DNA of 64,000 nucleotides from Desulfocapsa sp. (GTDB lineage: Bacteria; Desulfobacterota; Desulfobulbia; Desulfobulbales; Desulfocapsaceae). Of the stretch, positions 53,159 through 62,466 are shown one piece after another. A program made the translations under genes and the position numbers. The stretch is taken from assembly GCA_022712895.1 (NCBI GenBank), contig JAFLJS010000039.1:62001-126000 (forward strand), written 5' to 3'. The notes beneath the pieces were generated by a model, which had not been told where the DNA came from, did no database searches, and saw nothing but the letters and a program-made list of their open reading frames with translations. Positions within the stretch are counted from its first letter, which is position 1, and every line of letters begins with the position of its first letter.

Positions 53159-54862
53159 TCAGAAGAGAAAATAGCGTTGGGCCATGGGGAGCACGGTTGC
53201 TGGTTCACATGTGAGTAACTCTCCATCAGCCCGCACTTCATAGGTTTGTGAGTCAACCTCAATAACAGGTAAGTAGTCATTCAAAATCATATCTTTTTTA
53301 GTGATATTTCTGCACCCCTTAACCATTGCAATAGTGCTTCGCAATTGGAGTGCATCAGGTATTCCTGCATCAATAGCTGCCTTTGAAAGAAAACTTAGTG
53401 AGGTCGCATGACTGGCTCCGCCAAGAGCTCCAAACATCGGACGATAATGCACTGGTTGTGGTGAGGGGATCGATGCGTTGGGGTCACCCATGGGTGCGGC
53501 CGCAATCATGCCACCCTTGAGAATGAGATTGGGCTTGACTCCAAAAAAAGCTGGTTTCCATAATACCAAATCGGCAAGTTTGCCAACTTCAACAGAGCCT
53601 ACTTCGTGACTGATACCATGAGAAATTGCCGGATTAATGGTGTACTTTGCGATGTAACGCCTGGCACGCAGATTGTCATGGTGGTTTGGATCACCTGTTA
53701 AACTGCCACGTTGAATCTTCATCTTGTGGGCTGTTTGCCAGGTGCGAATGATCACTTCACCGACTCGACCCATGGCCTGTGAATCGGAGGCTATCATGGA
53801 AAAAGCACCAAGATCGTGTAAAATGTCCTCTGCTGCAATGGTTTCCCGGCGAATACGTGATTCAGCAAATGCCACATCTTCTGCAATTTTGGGATCCAGA
53901 TGATGACAGACCATGAGCATATCCAGATGCTCATCAATGGTGTTGATGGTGTAGGGCCTGGTGGGGTTTGTGGATGAGGGCAGGACATTGTTCATGCCGC
54001 AGGCCCGAATGATATCCGGCGCATGTCCGCCACCGGCACCTTCTGTGTGGTAGGTGTGGATGGTACGATCTTTAAATGCTTTCATGGTTTGTTCCACAAA
54101 ACCGGATTCATTCAAGGTGTCAGTATGGATGGCCACCTGCACATCCATCTTTTCCGCAACATTCAGGCAATTGTCTATCGCCGCCGGTGTTGTACCCCAA
54201 TCCTCATGCAGTTTTAAACCCATTGCTCCAGCTTGCACCTGCTCTTCCAGTGCTTCCGGTAAACTGCTGTTTCCCTTACCCATAAAGCCAAGGTTCATGG
54301 GTAAAGAATCCGCAGCTTGAAGCATGCGATGGATGTTCCAGGGGCCCGGTGTACAGGTGGTGGCGTTGGTTCCTGTTGCAGGCCCGGTGCCACCACCAAG
54401 CATGGTGGTGATACCACTCATCAGAGCTTCTTCAATTTGCTGTGGACAGATGAAATGGATATGAGCATCAATGCCGCCCGCAGTAATAATTGAGCCTTCT
54501 CCGGCAATTGCTTCGGTGCCGGGGCCGATAACGATATCCACACCGGGTTGAATATCCGGGTTCCCTGCCTTGCCAATACCTACGATACGGCCGTCTTTAA
54601 TGCCAATATCAGCTTTTATAATACCCCAGTGATCCAGAATGAGTGCATTGGTGATAACCAGATCCACAACTTCTTTGCTTGGACGCTGGCTCTGGCCCAT
54701 ACCATCACGAATCACTTTGCCGCCACCAAATTTCACCTCTTCTCCGTAGATGGTTCTATCTTCTTCCACCTCAATCCAGAGTTCTGTGTCAGCCAGCCTT
54801 ACTCTATCGCCAGTTGTCGGGCCAAACATTTCAGCATACGCTCTACGGTCTATGGTTGTCAT
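53159..54862 (-). CDS. ureC: Urease alpha subunit (catalytic)
   Basis: A 567-residue amidohydrolase, the catalytic subunit hydrolysing urea to ammonia and carbamate. Every active-site residue falls on the Klebsiella numbering: H134 and H136 (HIHF), carbamylated K217 (GLKLHEDWG), H246, H272, flap C319 and H320, D360. Nickel pair binding is therefore expected to be intact. It overlaps ureB by 4 bp. Confidence 0.98.
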   Translation of the reverse strand: MTTIDRRAYAEMFGPTTGDRVRLADTELWIEVEEDRTIYGEEVKFGGGKVIRDGMGQSQRPSKEVVDLVITNALILDHWGIIKADIGIKDGRIVGIGKAGNPDIQPGVDIVIGPGTEAIAGEGSIITAGGIDAHIHFICPQQIEEALMSGITTMLGGGTGPATGTNATTCTPGPWNIHRMLQAADSLPMNLGFMGKGNSSLPEALEEQVQAGAMGLKLHEDWGTTPAAIDNCLNVAEKMDVQVAIHTDTLNESGFVEQTMKAFKDRTIHTYHTEGAGGGHAPDIIRACGMNNVLPSSTNPTRPYTINTIDEHLDMLMVCHHLDPKIAEDVAFAESRIRRETIAAEDILHDLGAFSMIASDSQAMGRVGEVIIRTWQTAHKMKIQRGSLTGDPNHHDNLRARRYIAKYTINPAISHGISHEVGSVEVGKLADLVLWKPAFFGVKPNLILKGGMIAAAPMGDPNASIPSPQPVHYRPMFGALGGASHATSLSFLSKAAIDAGIPDALQLRSTIAMVKGCRNITKKDMILNDYLPVIEVDSQTYEVRADGELLTCEPATVLPMAQRYFLF

Positions 54863-55176
54863 ATATTTTCCTCCAATGAACCCATTATTTCACCGTTAAA
54901 ACCATACACCTGTCTGTCGCCTGCATAGGCCACAAGTTCCACCTTCCGATTTTGGCCCGGTTCAAAACGAACCGCAGTACCAGCAGCAATATTAAGGCGA
55001 AAACCGTGTGTTTTCTCCCTGGCAAAAATCAGGGCTGGATTGGTTTCAAAGAAGTGGTAATGAGAGCCGACTTGAATGGGACGGTCACCGCTATTTGCTA
55101 TGTCAATGGAGATGGTCTCCCGATCAATATTAATTTCAATTGCACCTGTGGCAGTGATAATTTCACCTGGTTTCAC
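54859..55176 (-). CDS. ureB: Urease beta subunit
   Basis: A 105-residue structural subunit. It starts MKPGEI and contains [19 protein letters not shown] and [14 protein letters not shown], standard in UreB. It is separate from UreA, as in most bacteria and unlike the fused Helicobacter subunit. 11 bp after ureA. Confidence 0.96.
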   Translation of the reverse strand: MKPGEIITATGAIEINIDRETISIDIANSGDRPIQVGSHYHFFETNPALIFAREKTHGFRLNIAAGTAVRFEPGQNRKVELVAYAGDRQVYGFNGEIMGSLEENI

Positions 55177-55187
55177 TTTAATACTCC

Positions 55188-55490
55188 TTAGACAATAGGG
55201 TTATGAACTGTGACTAACTTGGTACCGTCAGGAAAAGTGGCTTCCACCTGGATCTCATCTACCATGTCCGCAATTCCTTCCATAACATCATCCAGGCCAA
55301 GCAGAGTGCGACCGTAATCCATGAGTTCTGCGACAGATTTTCCATCTCTTGCACCTTCAAGGATAGCGGCACTTATAAACGCCACAGCTTCTGGATAATT
55401 AAGTCTTAAGCCACGATCTTTGCGTCGCTCGGCAAGGAGTCCTGCCGTGAATAACATTAGTTTGTCTTTTTCTCTTGGTGTCAGTTTCAT
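55188..55490 (-). CDS. ureA: Urease gamma subunit
   Basis: A 100-residue subunit. It starts [23 protein letters not shown] and ends VTVHNPI, both diagnostic. GGGAGAA lies about 8 nt before the ATG at 55490; the open frame continues upstream to 55583 but that part has no match to UreA. It follows ureD by about 60 bp. Confidence 0.96.
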   Translation of the reverse strand: MKLTPREKDKLMLFTAGLLAERRKDRGLRLNYPEAVAFISAAILEGARDGKSVAELMDYGRTLLGLDDVMEGIADMVDEIQVEATFPDGTKLVTVHNPIV

Positions 55491-55551
55491 AGGGTTTCTC
55501 CCGGTATGTACGCCATTAACAGGCAGCCATTTTTTCTTGTATTTATTGTTG

Positions 55552-56388
55552 TCACGTCGCCCAAATACGTGGTGGGCAGGCATCTTTATTTATGATTTCA
55601 GGTCGCAGCAATCTCCATATTTGAGTGAACAGAGCCTGCGCTGCAAAAGTTGAATGACCAAGATACCTGGCCACTAACAGGTCTTCCATCAAAGTCACAC
55701 CGTATAAGGATTCATTTTCATAAGCTGTAAGATTCCTTGTTGTTTCAATAGTTTCTGCATTGCAATCGGTTGCAATAAACGTTGCAACAACGGGAAATCC
55801 ACGTAATCCCGTACAGCAATTCAGATCTTTTTCGCTGGTCACCCGAAGCCGATCAATAAGTACAGGAGTTTCATGGCGACGTATAATGAGATTTGCCTTA
55901 AGCTGACCAGTGTTGAAAATCTGGCCGTTTACCGGTAGTCCCAGACAAAGAATTTCCCAACCTATAAATTTTGCAGTGGGCGCAAGATCCACTGTGGTGC
56001 TGGTTTCGACATTGGCACCGGGAAAGAGGATATTGTCCTGAGGGAACCATTCAAGAATTGCTCCATCATCCACCCTGATATTTTGTTCCTGTATGGCTTT
56101 TTTTCCGGTAGAACGGTAAAACTTAGTTGCTCCGGGTGTAGTTATGAGTGTGGCTGTATCTTGTTTGGCAAGAATATTTATTTCAAGCCGGTCACCTCCT
56201 ACCACGCCACTGGGAGGGTGAAGAATATAGGTGTGACATACACCTCCCTCCGGATAGAGTGGCCGTTGCACGACAAGCGGGCCGTGGTGACGATTTCTGG
56301 CAAGTACCGTGCGGTCGTTGCGGAGTATATATTCCAGATGAAGGCTGGCATGCCAGCCTTCATCTGGGGTAGTATCTATTCCTGCCAT
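55552..56388 (-). CDS. ureD: Urease accessory protein UreD (UreH)
   Basis: About 278 residues, the scaffold that binds apo-urease and recruits UreF and UreG for nickel delivery. Landmarks are [10 protein letters not shown] near the N-terminus, [32 protein letters not shown], and [13 protein letters not shown]. The ATG at 56388 is preferred over 56394 because AAGG lies 5-6 nt upstream of it. It begins only 8 bp after urtE. Codons 8-18 form a perfect 34-bp palindrome that may fold in the mRNA. Confidence 0.94.
   Translation of the reverse strand: MAGIDTTPDEGWHASLHLEYILRNDRTVLARNRHHGPLVVQRPLYPEGGVCHTYILHPPSGVVGGDRLEINILAKQDTATLITTPGATKFYRSTGKKAIQEQNIRVDDGAILEWFPQDNILFPGANVETSTTVDLAPTAKFIGWEILCLGLPVNGQIFNTGQLKANLIIRRHETPVLIDRLRVTSEKDLNCCTGLRGFPVVATFIATDCNAETIETTRNLTAYENESLYGVTLMEDLLVARYLGHSTFAAQALFTQIWRLLRPEIINKDACPPRIWAT
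56334..56367. repeat. Perfect 34-bp palindrome in the 5' coding region of ureD
   Basis: Arms 56334-56350 and 56351-56367 are exact reverse complements, 17 bp each, with no spacer and centre GGCA|TGCC. It begins 21 nt after the A of the ureD start codon and encodes the family-conserved stretch [11 protein letters not shown]. As RNA it would form a stem of about 15 bp with a four-base loop within or just behind the initiating ribosome's footprint. Confidence 0.95.
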
Positions 56389-56396
56389 ACACATCC

Positions 56397-57092
56397 TTAA
56401 ACAGTGAGATACTTTCGAATAAGTTTTTCATCAAGCGTGTCAATGGCACCTGTTGCCACTGAACGTCCACGATCCAGGATGACAAAACCATCGGCAACGG
56501 CTCGTGCAAAAGGAAGCTTCTGTTCCACCAGAAGAACAGTAATGCCAAATTCATTTTTTAATTTGTTGATGATATCTCCAATCTCCTGAACAATATTGGG
56601 TTGAATGCCTTCAGTGGGCTCATCGAGAATGAGCAGTGATGGATCCAGAACCAGGGCACGTCCGATGGCAAGTTGCTGCTGTTGACCACCGGATAAGTCA
56701 CCACCACGACGTTTTTTCATCTCTTGTAATACTGGGAATAGTGAGAAGACAAGATCCGGGATCTTTTTTAGTTTTTTGCGACCATTTCCCAATCCTATTT
56801 CAAGGTTTTCCTGAACCGTAAGCAGTGGAAAAATCTGGCGTCCTTGTGGAACATAACCAACCCCAAGACCTGCCCGTTTTTCAGCTGGAAGTTTTGTGAT
56901 ATCACTGCCATCGAGAATGATTTGTCCTGATTGCAGACGCAATAGTCCCATGATGACATCCAGCAAAGTGGTTTTTCCAACACCGTTTCTTCCCATAAGG
57001 CAGGTGCACTCTCCTTTTGGTACAAGCAGGTCAATATCCCAGAGTGTATGGCTTTCACCGTAATACTGGTTAAGTTGTTTAATCTGTAACAT
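56397..57092 (-). CDS. urtE: Urea ABC transporter ATPase UrtE
   Basis: A 231-residue ABC ATPase of the branched-chain-amino-acid/urea (LivF-like) type. Walker A is GRNGVGKTT, signature LSGGQQQQLAIGRAL, Walker B LLILDEPTEG, with the H-loop replaced by the LivF-like LVEQ. The ATG at 57092 with GGAG upstream gives MLQIKQLNQYYGES; the frame remains open to 57170 inside urtD. It pairs with UrtD at the membrane. 8 bp precede ureD, so transport and hydrolysis genes form one operon. Confidence 0.94.
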   Translation of the reverse strand: MLQIKQLNQYYGESHTLWDIDLLVPKGECTCLMGRNGVGKTTLLDVIMGLLRLQSGQIILDGSDITKLPAEKRAGLGVGYVPQGRQIFPLLTVQENLEIGLGNGRKKLKKIPDLVFSLFPVLQEMKKRRGGDLSGGQQQQLAIGRALVLDPSLLILDEPTEGIQPNIVQEIGDIINKLKNEFGITVLLVEQKLPFARAVADGFVILDRGRSVATGAIDTLDEKLIRKYLTV

Positions 57093-57096
57093 GATG

Positions 57097-57927
57097 TTAT
57101 TCTCCGAGATAAACCTCGATGACTTGTTGATTGTTTTGAACTTCGTCCATGCTTCCTTCAGCAAGTACACTTCCCTGGTGCAAAACGGTCACTTTTTTGG
57201 CAATGGAACGCACAAAATCCATATCATGCTCAATGACAATTACACTGTGATTCCCGGCAAGAGAGGTGAGTAACTCAGCGGTACGGTCCATTTCCTGATG
57301 CGTCATCCCTGCTGCTGGTTCATCAACTAATAACAGTTTTGGATTCTGCATAAGTAACATTCCTATTTCCAACCATTGCTTCTGTCCGTGTGAGAGAGAA
57401 CCTGCCTGGTTCCTGTAGTGCTCACGGAGGTCGATGATTGTCAGGACTTCTTCGATACGATCTCGCTGCTCACCGTTCAGTCGTGCATTGAGTGTTTTCC
57501 AAACGCGTTTGTCGCCTGCCATGGCAAGTTCCAGGTTTTCAATGACTGAATGATGCTCAAAGACCGTGGGTTTTTGAAACTTTCGTCCAATGCCCGCGGC
57601 TGCAATCTCTGGTTCATCCATTTTCAACAGGTTGATCTGCTGTCCAAACCATGCAGATCCGCTATCTGCCATAGTCTTTCCAGTGATTATGTCCATCATT
57701 GTTGTTTTCCCGGCACCATTGGGGCCGATGATGCAGCGCAACTCTCCATCATCAATATAGAGGTTAAGGTCATCTATTGCCTTAAACCCATCAAAACTGA
57801 CACTGATCCCTTCAAGATAAAGAATTACTCCATGGGTTAAATCAAGATCCGGTGGGACATCAGGTATTAGAAACTCAAAGACCTGGTCACGGCGCATAAC
57901 AGTACGAAATGATTGTAAAACAGTCAT
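57097..57927 (-). CDS. urtD: Urea ABC transporter ATPase UrtD
   Basis: A 276-residue LivG-like ABC ATPase. Walker A is GPNGAGKTT, signature LSHGQKQWLEIGMLL (typical of UrtD), Walker B LLLVDEPAAGM and the histidine in VIEHDMDF. The first 25 residues are an N-terminal extension. It overlaps urtC by 4 bp. With UrtE it powers urea import. Confidence 0.95.
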   Translation of the reverse strand: MTVLQSFRTVMRRDQVFEFLIPDVPPDLDLTHGVILYLEGISVSFDGFKAIDDLNLYIDDGELRCIIGPNGAGKTTMMDIITGKTMADSGSAWFGQQINLLKMDEPEIAAAGIGRKFQKPTVFEHHSVIENLELAMAGDKRVWKTLNARLNGEQRDRIEEVLTIIDLREHYRNQAGSLSHGQKQWLEIGMLLMQNPKLLLVDEPAAGMTHQEMDRTAELLTSLAGNHSVIVIEHDMDFVRSIAKKVTVLHQGSVLAEGSMDEVQNNQQVIEVYLGE

Positions 57928-59021
57928 ACGTTTATCTCCTTCTTACGCAATAACCCGGTAACTCCCCTTGGCAGGAGAAGGGTGACCAGAACAAAGAGTG
58001 CGCCAAGTGCAAAGAGCCAGGCCTCTGGCATTGCGGCTGTCAGATAGCTTTTTGCATAATTCACCATGAGGGCTCCCACAACTGCACCATAAAGAGTAGC
58101 TCTTCCACCAACTGCAACCCAGATAACTATTTCAATTGAGGCGAGAGGCGCAAATTCCCCTGGATTAATTATGCCTACCTGAGGCACATACAAAGCCCCT
58201 GCAACTCCGGCCAGCATTGCAGAAAAGGTAAATATCCATAGTTTGAAGTGTTCTACCCGGTAGCCGATGAATCGTGTTCTATCTTCTTGGTCACGGATTG
58301 CAGTACAGATCTTGCCTAATCGGGAGCGGGTAATATAGAGGCAACTCAGGTAGCCAAACCCAAGAGCAATAGCTGATGCAATGAACAGTCCGGCGCGGGT
58401 AGTATCTGATTGCAGGGAAAAGCCTAAGATATCCTTGAAGTCAGTTAGTCCATTGTTGCCGCCAAATCCCATCTCATTTCTGAAAAAAGCCAGGAGCAGT
58501 GCATACGTCAGAGCTTGAGTTATGATCGAGAGGTATACTCCGGTTACTCTGGAACGAAAGGCAAGCCAACCAAAAGCCATGGCGAGTAGCCCAGGCACTA
58601 GTACTACCATCAGCATGGCGAACCAGAACCAGTTAAAACCGTGCCAGAACCAAGGGAGACTCTCCCAGTTGAGAAAGACCATGAAGTCAGGCAGAACGGG
58701 ATGTCCATACATGCCACGATCGCCTATCTGTCTCATCAAATACATACCCATGGCATAACCACCAAGAGCAAAAAATGCTCCATGACCAAGGCTCAGTATG
58801 CCAAGATAGCCCCAGACCAGATCAACTGCTAGCGCAAGCAGGGCGTAACAGAGATACTTGCCCAGCAAGGTCATGGTATAGGTGGAGATATGCAGTGGGT
58901 TGCTCTCGGGCAGGAGTAAATTGCAAATTGGTACAACAAGTGTTGTTAGAGCCAGTAAAGCGAGCGTGAATCTACCGCCACGATCACTTTTGAGAAGTTT
59001 CAGTAGTATCATGTCAGTCAC
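57924..59021 (-). CDS. urtC: Urea ABC transporter permease UrtC
   Basis: A 365-residue LivM-like permease with about ten hydrophobic segments. Family landmarks are VDLVWGYLGILSLGHGAFFALGGYAMG, YLSIITQALTYALLLA, GGNNGLTDF and WVAVGGRATLYGAVVGA. It forms the translocation pore with UrtB. It overlaps both neighbours by 4 bp. Confidence 0.95.
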   Translation of the reverse strand: MTDMILLKLLKSDRGGRFTLALLALTTLVVPICNLLLPESNPLHISTYTMTLLGKYLCYALLALAVDLVWGYLGILSLGHGAFFALGGYAMGMYLMRQIGDRGMYGHPVLPDFMVFLNWESLPWFWHGFNWFWFAMLMVVLVPGLLAMAFGWLAFRSRVTGVYLSIITQALTYALLLAFFRNEMGFGGNNGLTDFKDILGFSLQSDTTRAGLFIASAIALGFGYLSCLYITRSRLGKICTAIRDQEDRTRFIGYRVEHFKLWIFTFSAMLAGVAGALYVPQVGIINPGEFAPLASIEIVIWVAVGGRATLYGAVVGALMVNYAKSYLTAAMPEAWLFALGALFVLVTLLLPRGVTGLLRKKEINV

Positions 59022-60652
59022 CCGGCAGCACGGCCCTTCTGCGGGAACAAACCCTGAGGACGTTTCTGGATAAAAAGGATAATGAAGATCAGTATTAGAA
59101 TTTTAGCAAGCATTGCTCCGGCCCATGGTTCAAGAAATTTGTTGGCAACTCCTAGCGTCAGGCCACTGATAAGTGTACCCCATAGGTTGCCAACTCCACC
59201 GAAAACCACAACCATAAATGAATCTATAATATAGGCCTGGCCAAGATTAGGCCCTACGTTGGTGAGCTGGGAGAGAGCGACACCGGCAATACCGGCAATG
59301 CCGGAACCAAGTCCAAAGGTGAGAGCATCTACTCTGGCAGCTTGGATACCCATTGCCCTTGCCATTTTTCGATTTTGAGATACTGCCCGAACCTGAAGAC
59401 CAATGGAACTTTTTTTCAGGACGAGATAAAGTCCGGCAAAGACCAGGAGGGAAAAAATGAATATCACTGTACGGTTAGTGGTTAGCGAGAGGATCGGATT
59501 GATCTGGAATGAGCCACTCATCCATGCGGGGCTGGCAACACTTCTGTTCAAAGGAGAAAAAATACTTCTCACTGCCTGCTGCAAAATAAGGCTGATACCA
59601 AAGGTTGCCAGTAAGGTTTCTAGAGGACGGCCGTAAAGAAACCGAATTACTGTACGTTCTATGACTATGCCGGTTAAACCGGAGATTATAAAAGCAGCTG
59701 GAATAGAAAGAAAAAGTGCAATTCCTATAGAACCGGGGAGCATTTGCTGGATTACATAAGTGGTATAGGCTCCAAGCATAATCAACTCGCCGTGGGCCAT
59801 GTTGATCACTCCAATAACTCCAAAAGTGATGGCAAGTCCGATTGCAGCCAAAACAAGAACTGAGCCAAGGCTGAGGCCGAAGAAGAGGGTCTCTACTAAT
59901 CCATAAAATGAGATTTTAGAATCAATTGAGGAAAGTACAGATTCTGCTTTACTCCGTATAGTTATATCCTCTTCCTCTGCAATTAAACGGGTGAGCTCGT
60001 TATGAACTGCCGGGTTGAGATTACCCTTAAGGTCGTTTAAGGCAAGCATCCTGGCTTCATTGTCTCCGCTCCGTAAAGCAGTAATAGCCATGGCTGTTGT
60101 CAACGCTTCACGGACATCGTTGTCCTGTTCGCTTTGAAGCTGTTTTGCCAACAGAGTTGACGATTCCATGGTTAGATTTGTCGTTAGTTTATTGACCGCA
60201 TCTTTTCGCACCTGGGGATCAGGATTGGTAAGATCGATTTTGGCCAGTGCATCTTTAATTGTGCTTCGTAAGGTGTTGTTGATGGATATTTTCTTTAGTT
60301 TTCTTTTTTTGATAGAACCAAGGGGTTTTCCACTCAGGGCTGCGGTGATCTCTATCTTGGGACTTGCAACCCTGGCGTACACCAGGGTGTTGTCCTTTTT
60401 GATACGAAAAAGTTTTCCGTCAAGTAGGGCCAGGAGAATTGCTTCTGCGCGTTTATCGCCACTGGTGGCGATCTTTTCAATACCCTTTTTTTTCTCCTGG
60501 AAATTTTTCTGGAGAAGGAGGGTTGTTCCTTCATCAAACTGTTCTGCTTTCTCGTTGGCATTGCAAAGTCCGGCCAGAGAGAAAAAAAGCATGCTGAGAA
60601 GAAGGATGAAGAGTGCCTTGATTTTGTAAGGACTACTCTGGGCCTGATGCAT
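59018..60652 (-). CDS. urtB: Urea ABC transporter permease UrtB with N-terminal HEAT-like domain
   Basis: A 544-residue permease. A signal or first helix (about 11-32) precedes about 200 residues of alpha-helical HEAT-like repeats (RKDAVNKLTTNL, VREALTTAMAITALRSGD), presumed periplasmic. This extension is normal for proteobacterial UrtB but absent from LivH. The LivH-like membrane part starts near residue 250 (GLVETLFFGLSLGSVLVLAAIGLAI, NMAHGELIMLGAY, FGISLILQQAVR, VVFGGVGNLWGTL). It forms the pore with UrtC. Confidence 0.94.
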   Translation of the reverse strand: MHQAQSSPYKIKALFILLLSMLFFSLAGLCNANEKAEQFDEGTTLLLQKNFQEKKKGIEKIATSGDKRAEAILLALLDGKLFRIKKDNTLVYARVASPKIEITAALSGKPLGSIKKRKLKKISINNTLRSTIKDALAKIDLTNPDPQVRKDAVNKLTTNLTMESSTLLAKQLQSEQDNDVREALTTAMAITALRSGDNEARMLALNDLKGNLNPAVHNELTRLIAEEEDITIRSKAESVLSSIDSKISFYGLVETLFFGLSLGSVLVLAAIGLAITFGVIGVINMAHGELIMLGAYTTYVIQQMLPGSIGIALFLSIPAAFIISGLTGIVIERTVIRFLYGRPLETLLATFGISLILQQAVRSIFSPLNRSVASPAWMSGSFQINPILSLTTNRTVIFIFSLLVFAGLYLVLKKSSIGLQVRAVSQNRKMARAMGIQAARVDALTFGLGSGIAGIAGVALSQLTNVGPNLGQAYIIDSFMVVVFGGVGNLWGTLISGLTLGVANKFLEPWAGAMLAKILILIFIILFIQKRPQGLFPQKGRAAG

Positions 60653-60701
60653 GGGAATGTCTCGCTAATGTGGTTTGGTATAGTGCAATAATAGTGAGGA
60701 A

Positions 60702-60730
60702 CCGGGGGTCGGTAGGAGGCCGATCCCCGG
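60702..60730 (-). other. Intercistronic hairpin between urtA and urtB
   Basis: An 11-bp GC-rich stem (60702-60712 with 60720-60730, one mismatch) with a seven-base loop lies 17 bp after the urtA stop and has no T tract. Structures like this after a binding-protein gene often protect its mRNA 3' end or reduce read-through, giving excess binding protein over permease. Confidence 0.6.
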
Positions 60731-60746
60731 GAAACGAAGGTTTCGT

Positions 60747-62033
60747 TTATTTCTGGCCGGAGCATTTCCCGGTTTTGACATTATAATTACCGCAGGAAAA
60801 AGGTGCTCTCCAGTCGGAAATCAAGTCTTTAGAGCCGGGAAGGTAGTCTGACCATGCATCACCTGCTTCCGTGCCTGCAGTCTGCCAAACGATCTCAAAC
60901 TGGCCGTCATCCTGGATTTCACCAATAAGTACTGGTTTGGTGATGTGGTGATTAGGCATCATGGCAGAGTATCCACCTGAAAGATTGGGCACCGTTACAC
61001 CGATGATAGCATCCTGTACCGAAGCGGGGTCGGTGGTACCGGCTTTTTCAACTGCTTTGATCCACATATTAAATCCGATGTAAGTGGCTTCCATAGGGTC
61101 GTTGGTGACCCTTTTTTCACTCTTGATAAATTTTTGCCATGATTCGATAAAGGCATCGTTAGTTTCACTGTCCACACTCATAAAATAGTTCCAGGCAGCA
61201 AGGTGACCAACCAGAGGTTTGGTGTCGATCCCGGAAAGTTCTTCTTCACCTACTGAGAAAGCAATTACTGGAATGTTGTCGGCTGTAATGCCCTGATTAC
61301 CCAACTCTTTGTAAAAAGGTACATTGGCATCGCCGTTGATGGTAGAAACAACAGCTGTCTTTTTACCGGTTGATCCGAATTTTTTTACATCTGAAACAAT
61401 GGACTGCCAGTCAGAATGACCAAACGGGGTGTAGTTGATCATAATATCTTCATCTGCCACACCTTTAGTTTTCAGATAAGCTTCAAGAATTTTGTTGGTG
61501 GTACGTGGGTAGACATAGTCTGTGCCTGCAAGAACCCAGCGTTTTACCTGTAAATCATTCATTAGATAATCCACTGCGGGAATTGCTTGTTGGTTTGGAG
61601 CTGCGCCAGTATAAAAAACGTTTTTTGAGGATTCTTCTCCCTCATACTGTACTGGGTAAAAGAGCAAACTGTTAAGCTCCTCAAAGACTGGGAGCACTGA
61701 TTTGCGTGAAACAGATGTCCAACAGCCAAAAACAGAAGCCACTTTTTCTTTTTCAATCAGCTCACGAGCCTTTTCAGCAAAAAGAGGCCAGTCTGATGCA
61801 GGATCTACAACTACGGCTTCAAGTTGTTTTCCAAGTAATCCTCCTTTTTTGTTCTGCTCTTTTATGAGCATGAGCATAGTATCTTTTAGAGTGGTTTCAC
61901 TAATAGCCATAGTACCTGACAAGGAATGTAGTACGCCTACTTTGATGGTATCGGCAGCCATGGCCTGGTTGCCCACCAGAGAGCCAAAGGTTAAAGCACA
62001 AGCAATCGAAAATGTGGTAAATTTTGATTTCAT
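60747..62033 (-). CDS. urtA: Urea ABC transporter substrate-binding protein UrtA
   Basis: A 428-residue periplasmic binding protein of the LivJ/AmiC type. A Sec signal (about 1-26, cleavage near AMAAD) is followed by IKVGVLHSLSGTMAISE, VDPASDWPLFAEKARELI, VFGCWTSVSRK and LFYPVQYEGEE, diagnostic of urea/amide binding. The ATG at 62033 has AAGGAG upstream; the open frame reaches 62081. It is the first gene of the twelve-gene urt-ure operon. Confidence 0.95.
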   Translation of the reverse strand: MKSKFTTFSIACALTFGSLVGNQAMAADTIKVGVLHSLSGTMAISETTLKDTMLMLIKEQNKKGGLLGKQLEAVVVDPASDWPLFAEKARELIEKEKVASVFGCWTSVSRKSVLPVFEELNSLLFYPVQYEGEESSKNVFYTGAAPNQQAIPAVDYLMNDLQVKRWVLAGTDYVYPRTTNKILEAYLKTKGVADEDIMINYTPFGHSDWQSIVSDVKKFGSTGKKTAVVSTINGDANVPFYKELGNQGITADNIPVIAFSVGEEELSGIDTKPLVGHLAAWNYFMSVDSETNDAFIESWQKFIKSEKRVTNDPMEATYIGFNMWIKAVEKAGTTDPASVQDAIIGVTVPNLSGGYSAMMPNHHITKPVLIGEIQDDGQFEIVWQTAGTEAGDAWSDYLPGSKDLISDWRAPFSCGNYNVKTGKCSGQK

Positions 62034-62106
62034 TTTATCTCCTTCAGTAAATGTTGATTTAAAAAAAACGTTAGTTTTCACATAAGCTCATTCGGAATAT
62101 TTGATT

Positions 62107-62121
62107 GCACAAGGCGTGCCG
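62107..62121 (-). promoter_or_regulatory. Sigma-54 (RpoN) promoter of the urt-ure operon
   Basis: Minus-strand CGGCACG-CCTT-GTGCA has GG (62120-62119) and GC (62108-62107) exactly 10 bp apart and departs from the consensus TGGCACG-N4-TTGCA at the first base and one position of the -12 box. It lies 74 bp upstream of the urtA start. It implies enhancer-dependent activation, probably by NtrC. No clear NtrC site was recognised upstream. Confidence 0.7.
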
Positions 62122-62466
62122 TATAGAAAAAGGATAGGATGTATTTTTGTAACATGATGATATAGCGCAAGTATATCTCTTGGGCCGAATGGAAAAAGAA
62201 CTCAGGTATCTTTCCAGTGTTACATAACTGTAAAGAATAAATAAGTGTGGTGACAAAATTGTACAGTAGGCTGTTTGCGGTTCGGTGGGTGAACAAAAAT
62301 AACAGGAGAATTTGGAAATCAATTATGCTGAACAGGATGAATCAGCGTTTTTTATAGGTATGAGAATCTGTAGTTGCTCCTTTTTGAGATTGATCACAAT
62401 AAAGGAAAACAACCAGATAAGAACAAAATCTTATCAAGTATTTGTCCACAAGAGTCGAAAATATTT
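62122..62466. other. Intergenic region between urtA and eptA, no gene seen
   Basis: About 345 bp, AT-rich. Short open frames here lack ribosome sites and family resemblance. It should hold activator sites for the sigma-54 promoter and the 3' end of the eptA transcript, but I saw no convincing enhancer or terminator. Confidence 0.5.

Noticed and set aside
62071-62322. Overlapping short minus-strand frames upstream of urtA
   Set aside because: They cover the sigma-54 promoter and have no initiation signals or similarity to known proteins.
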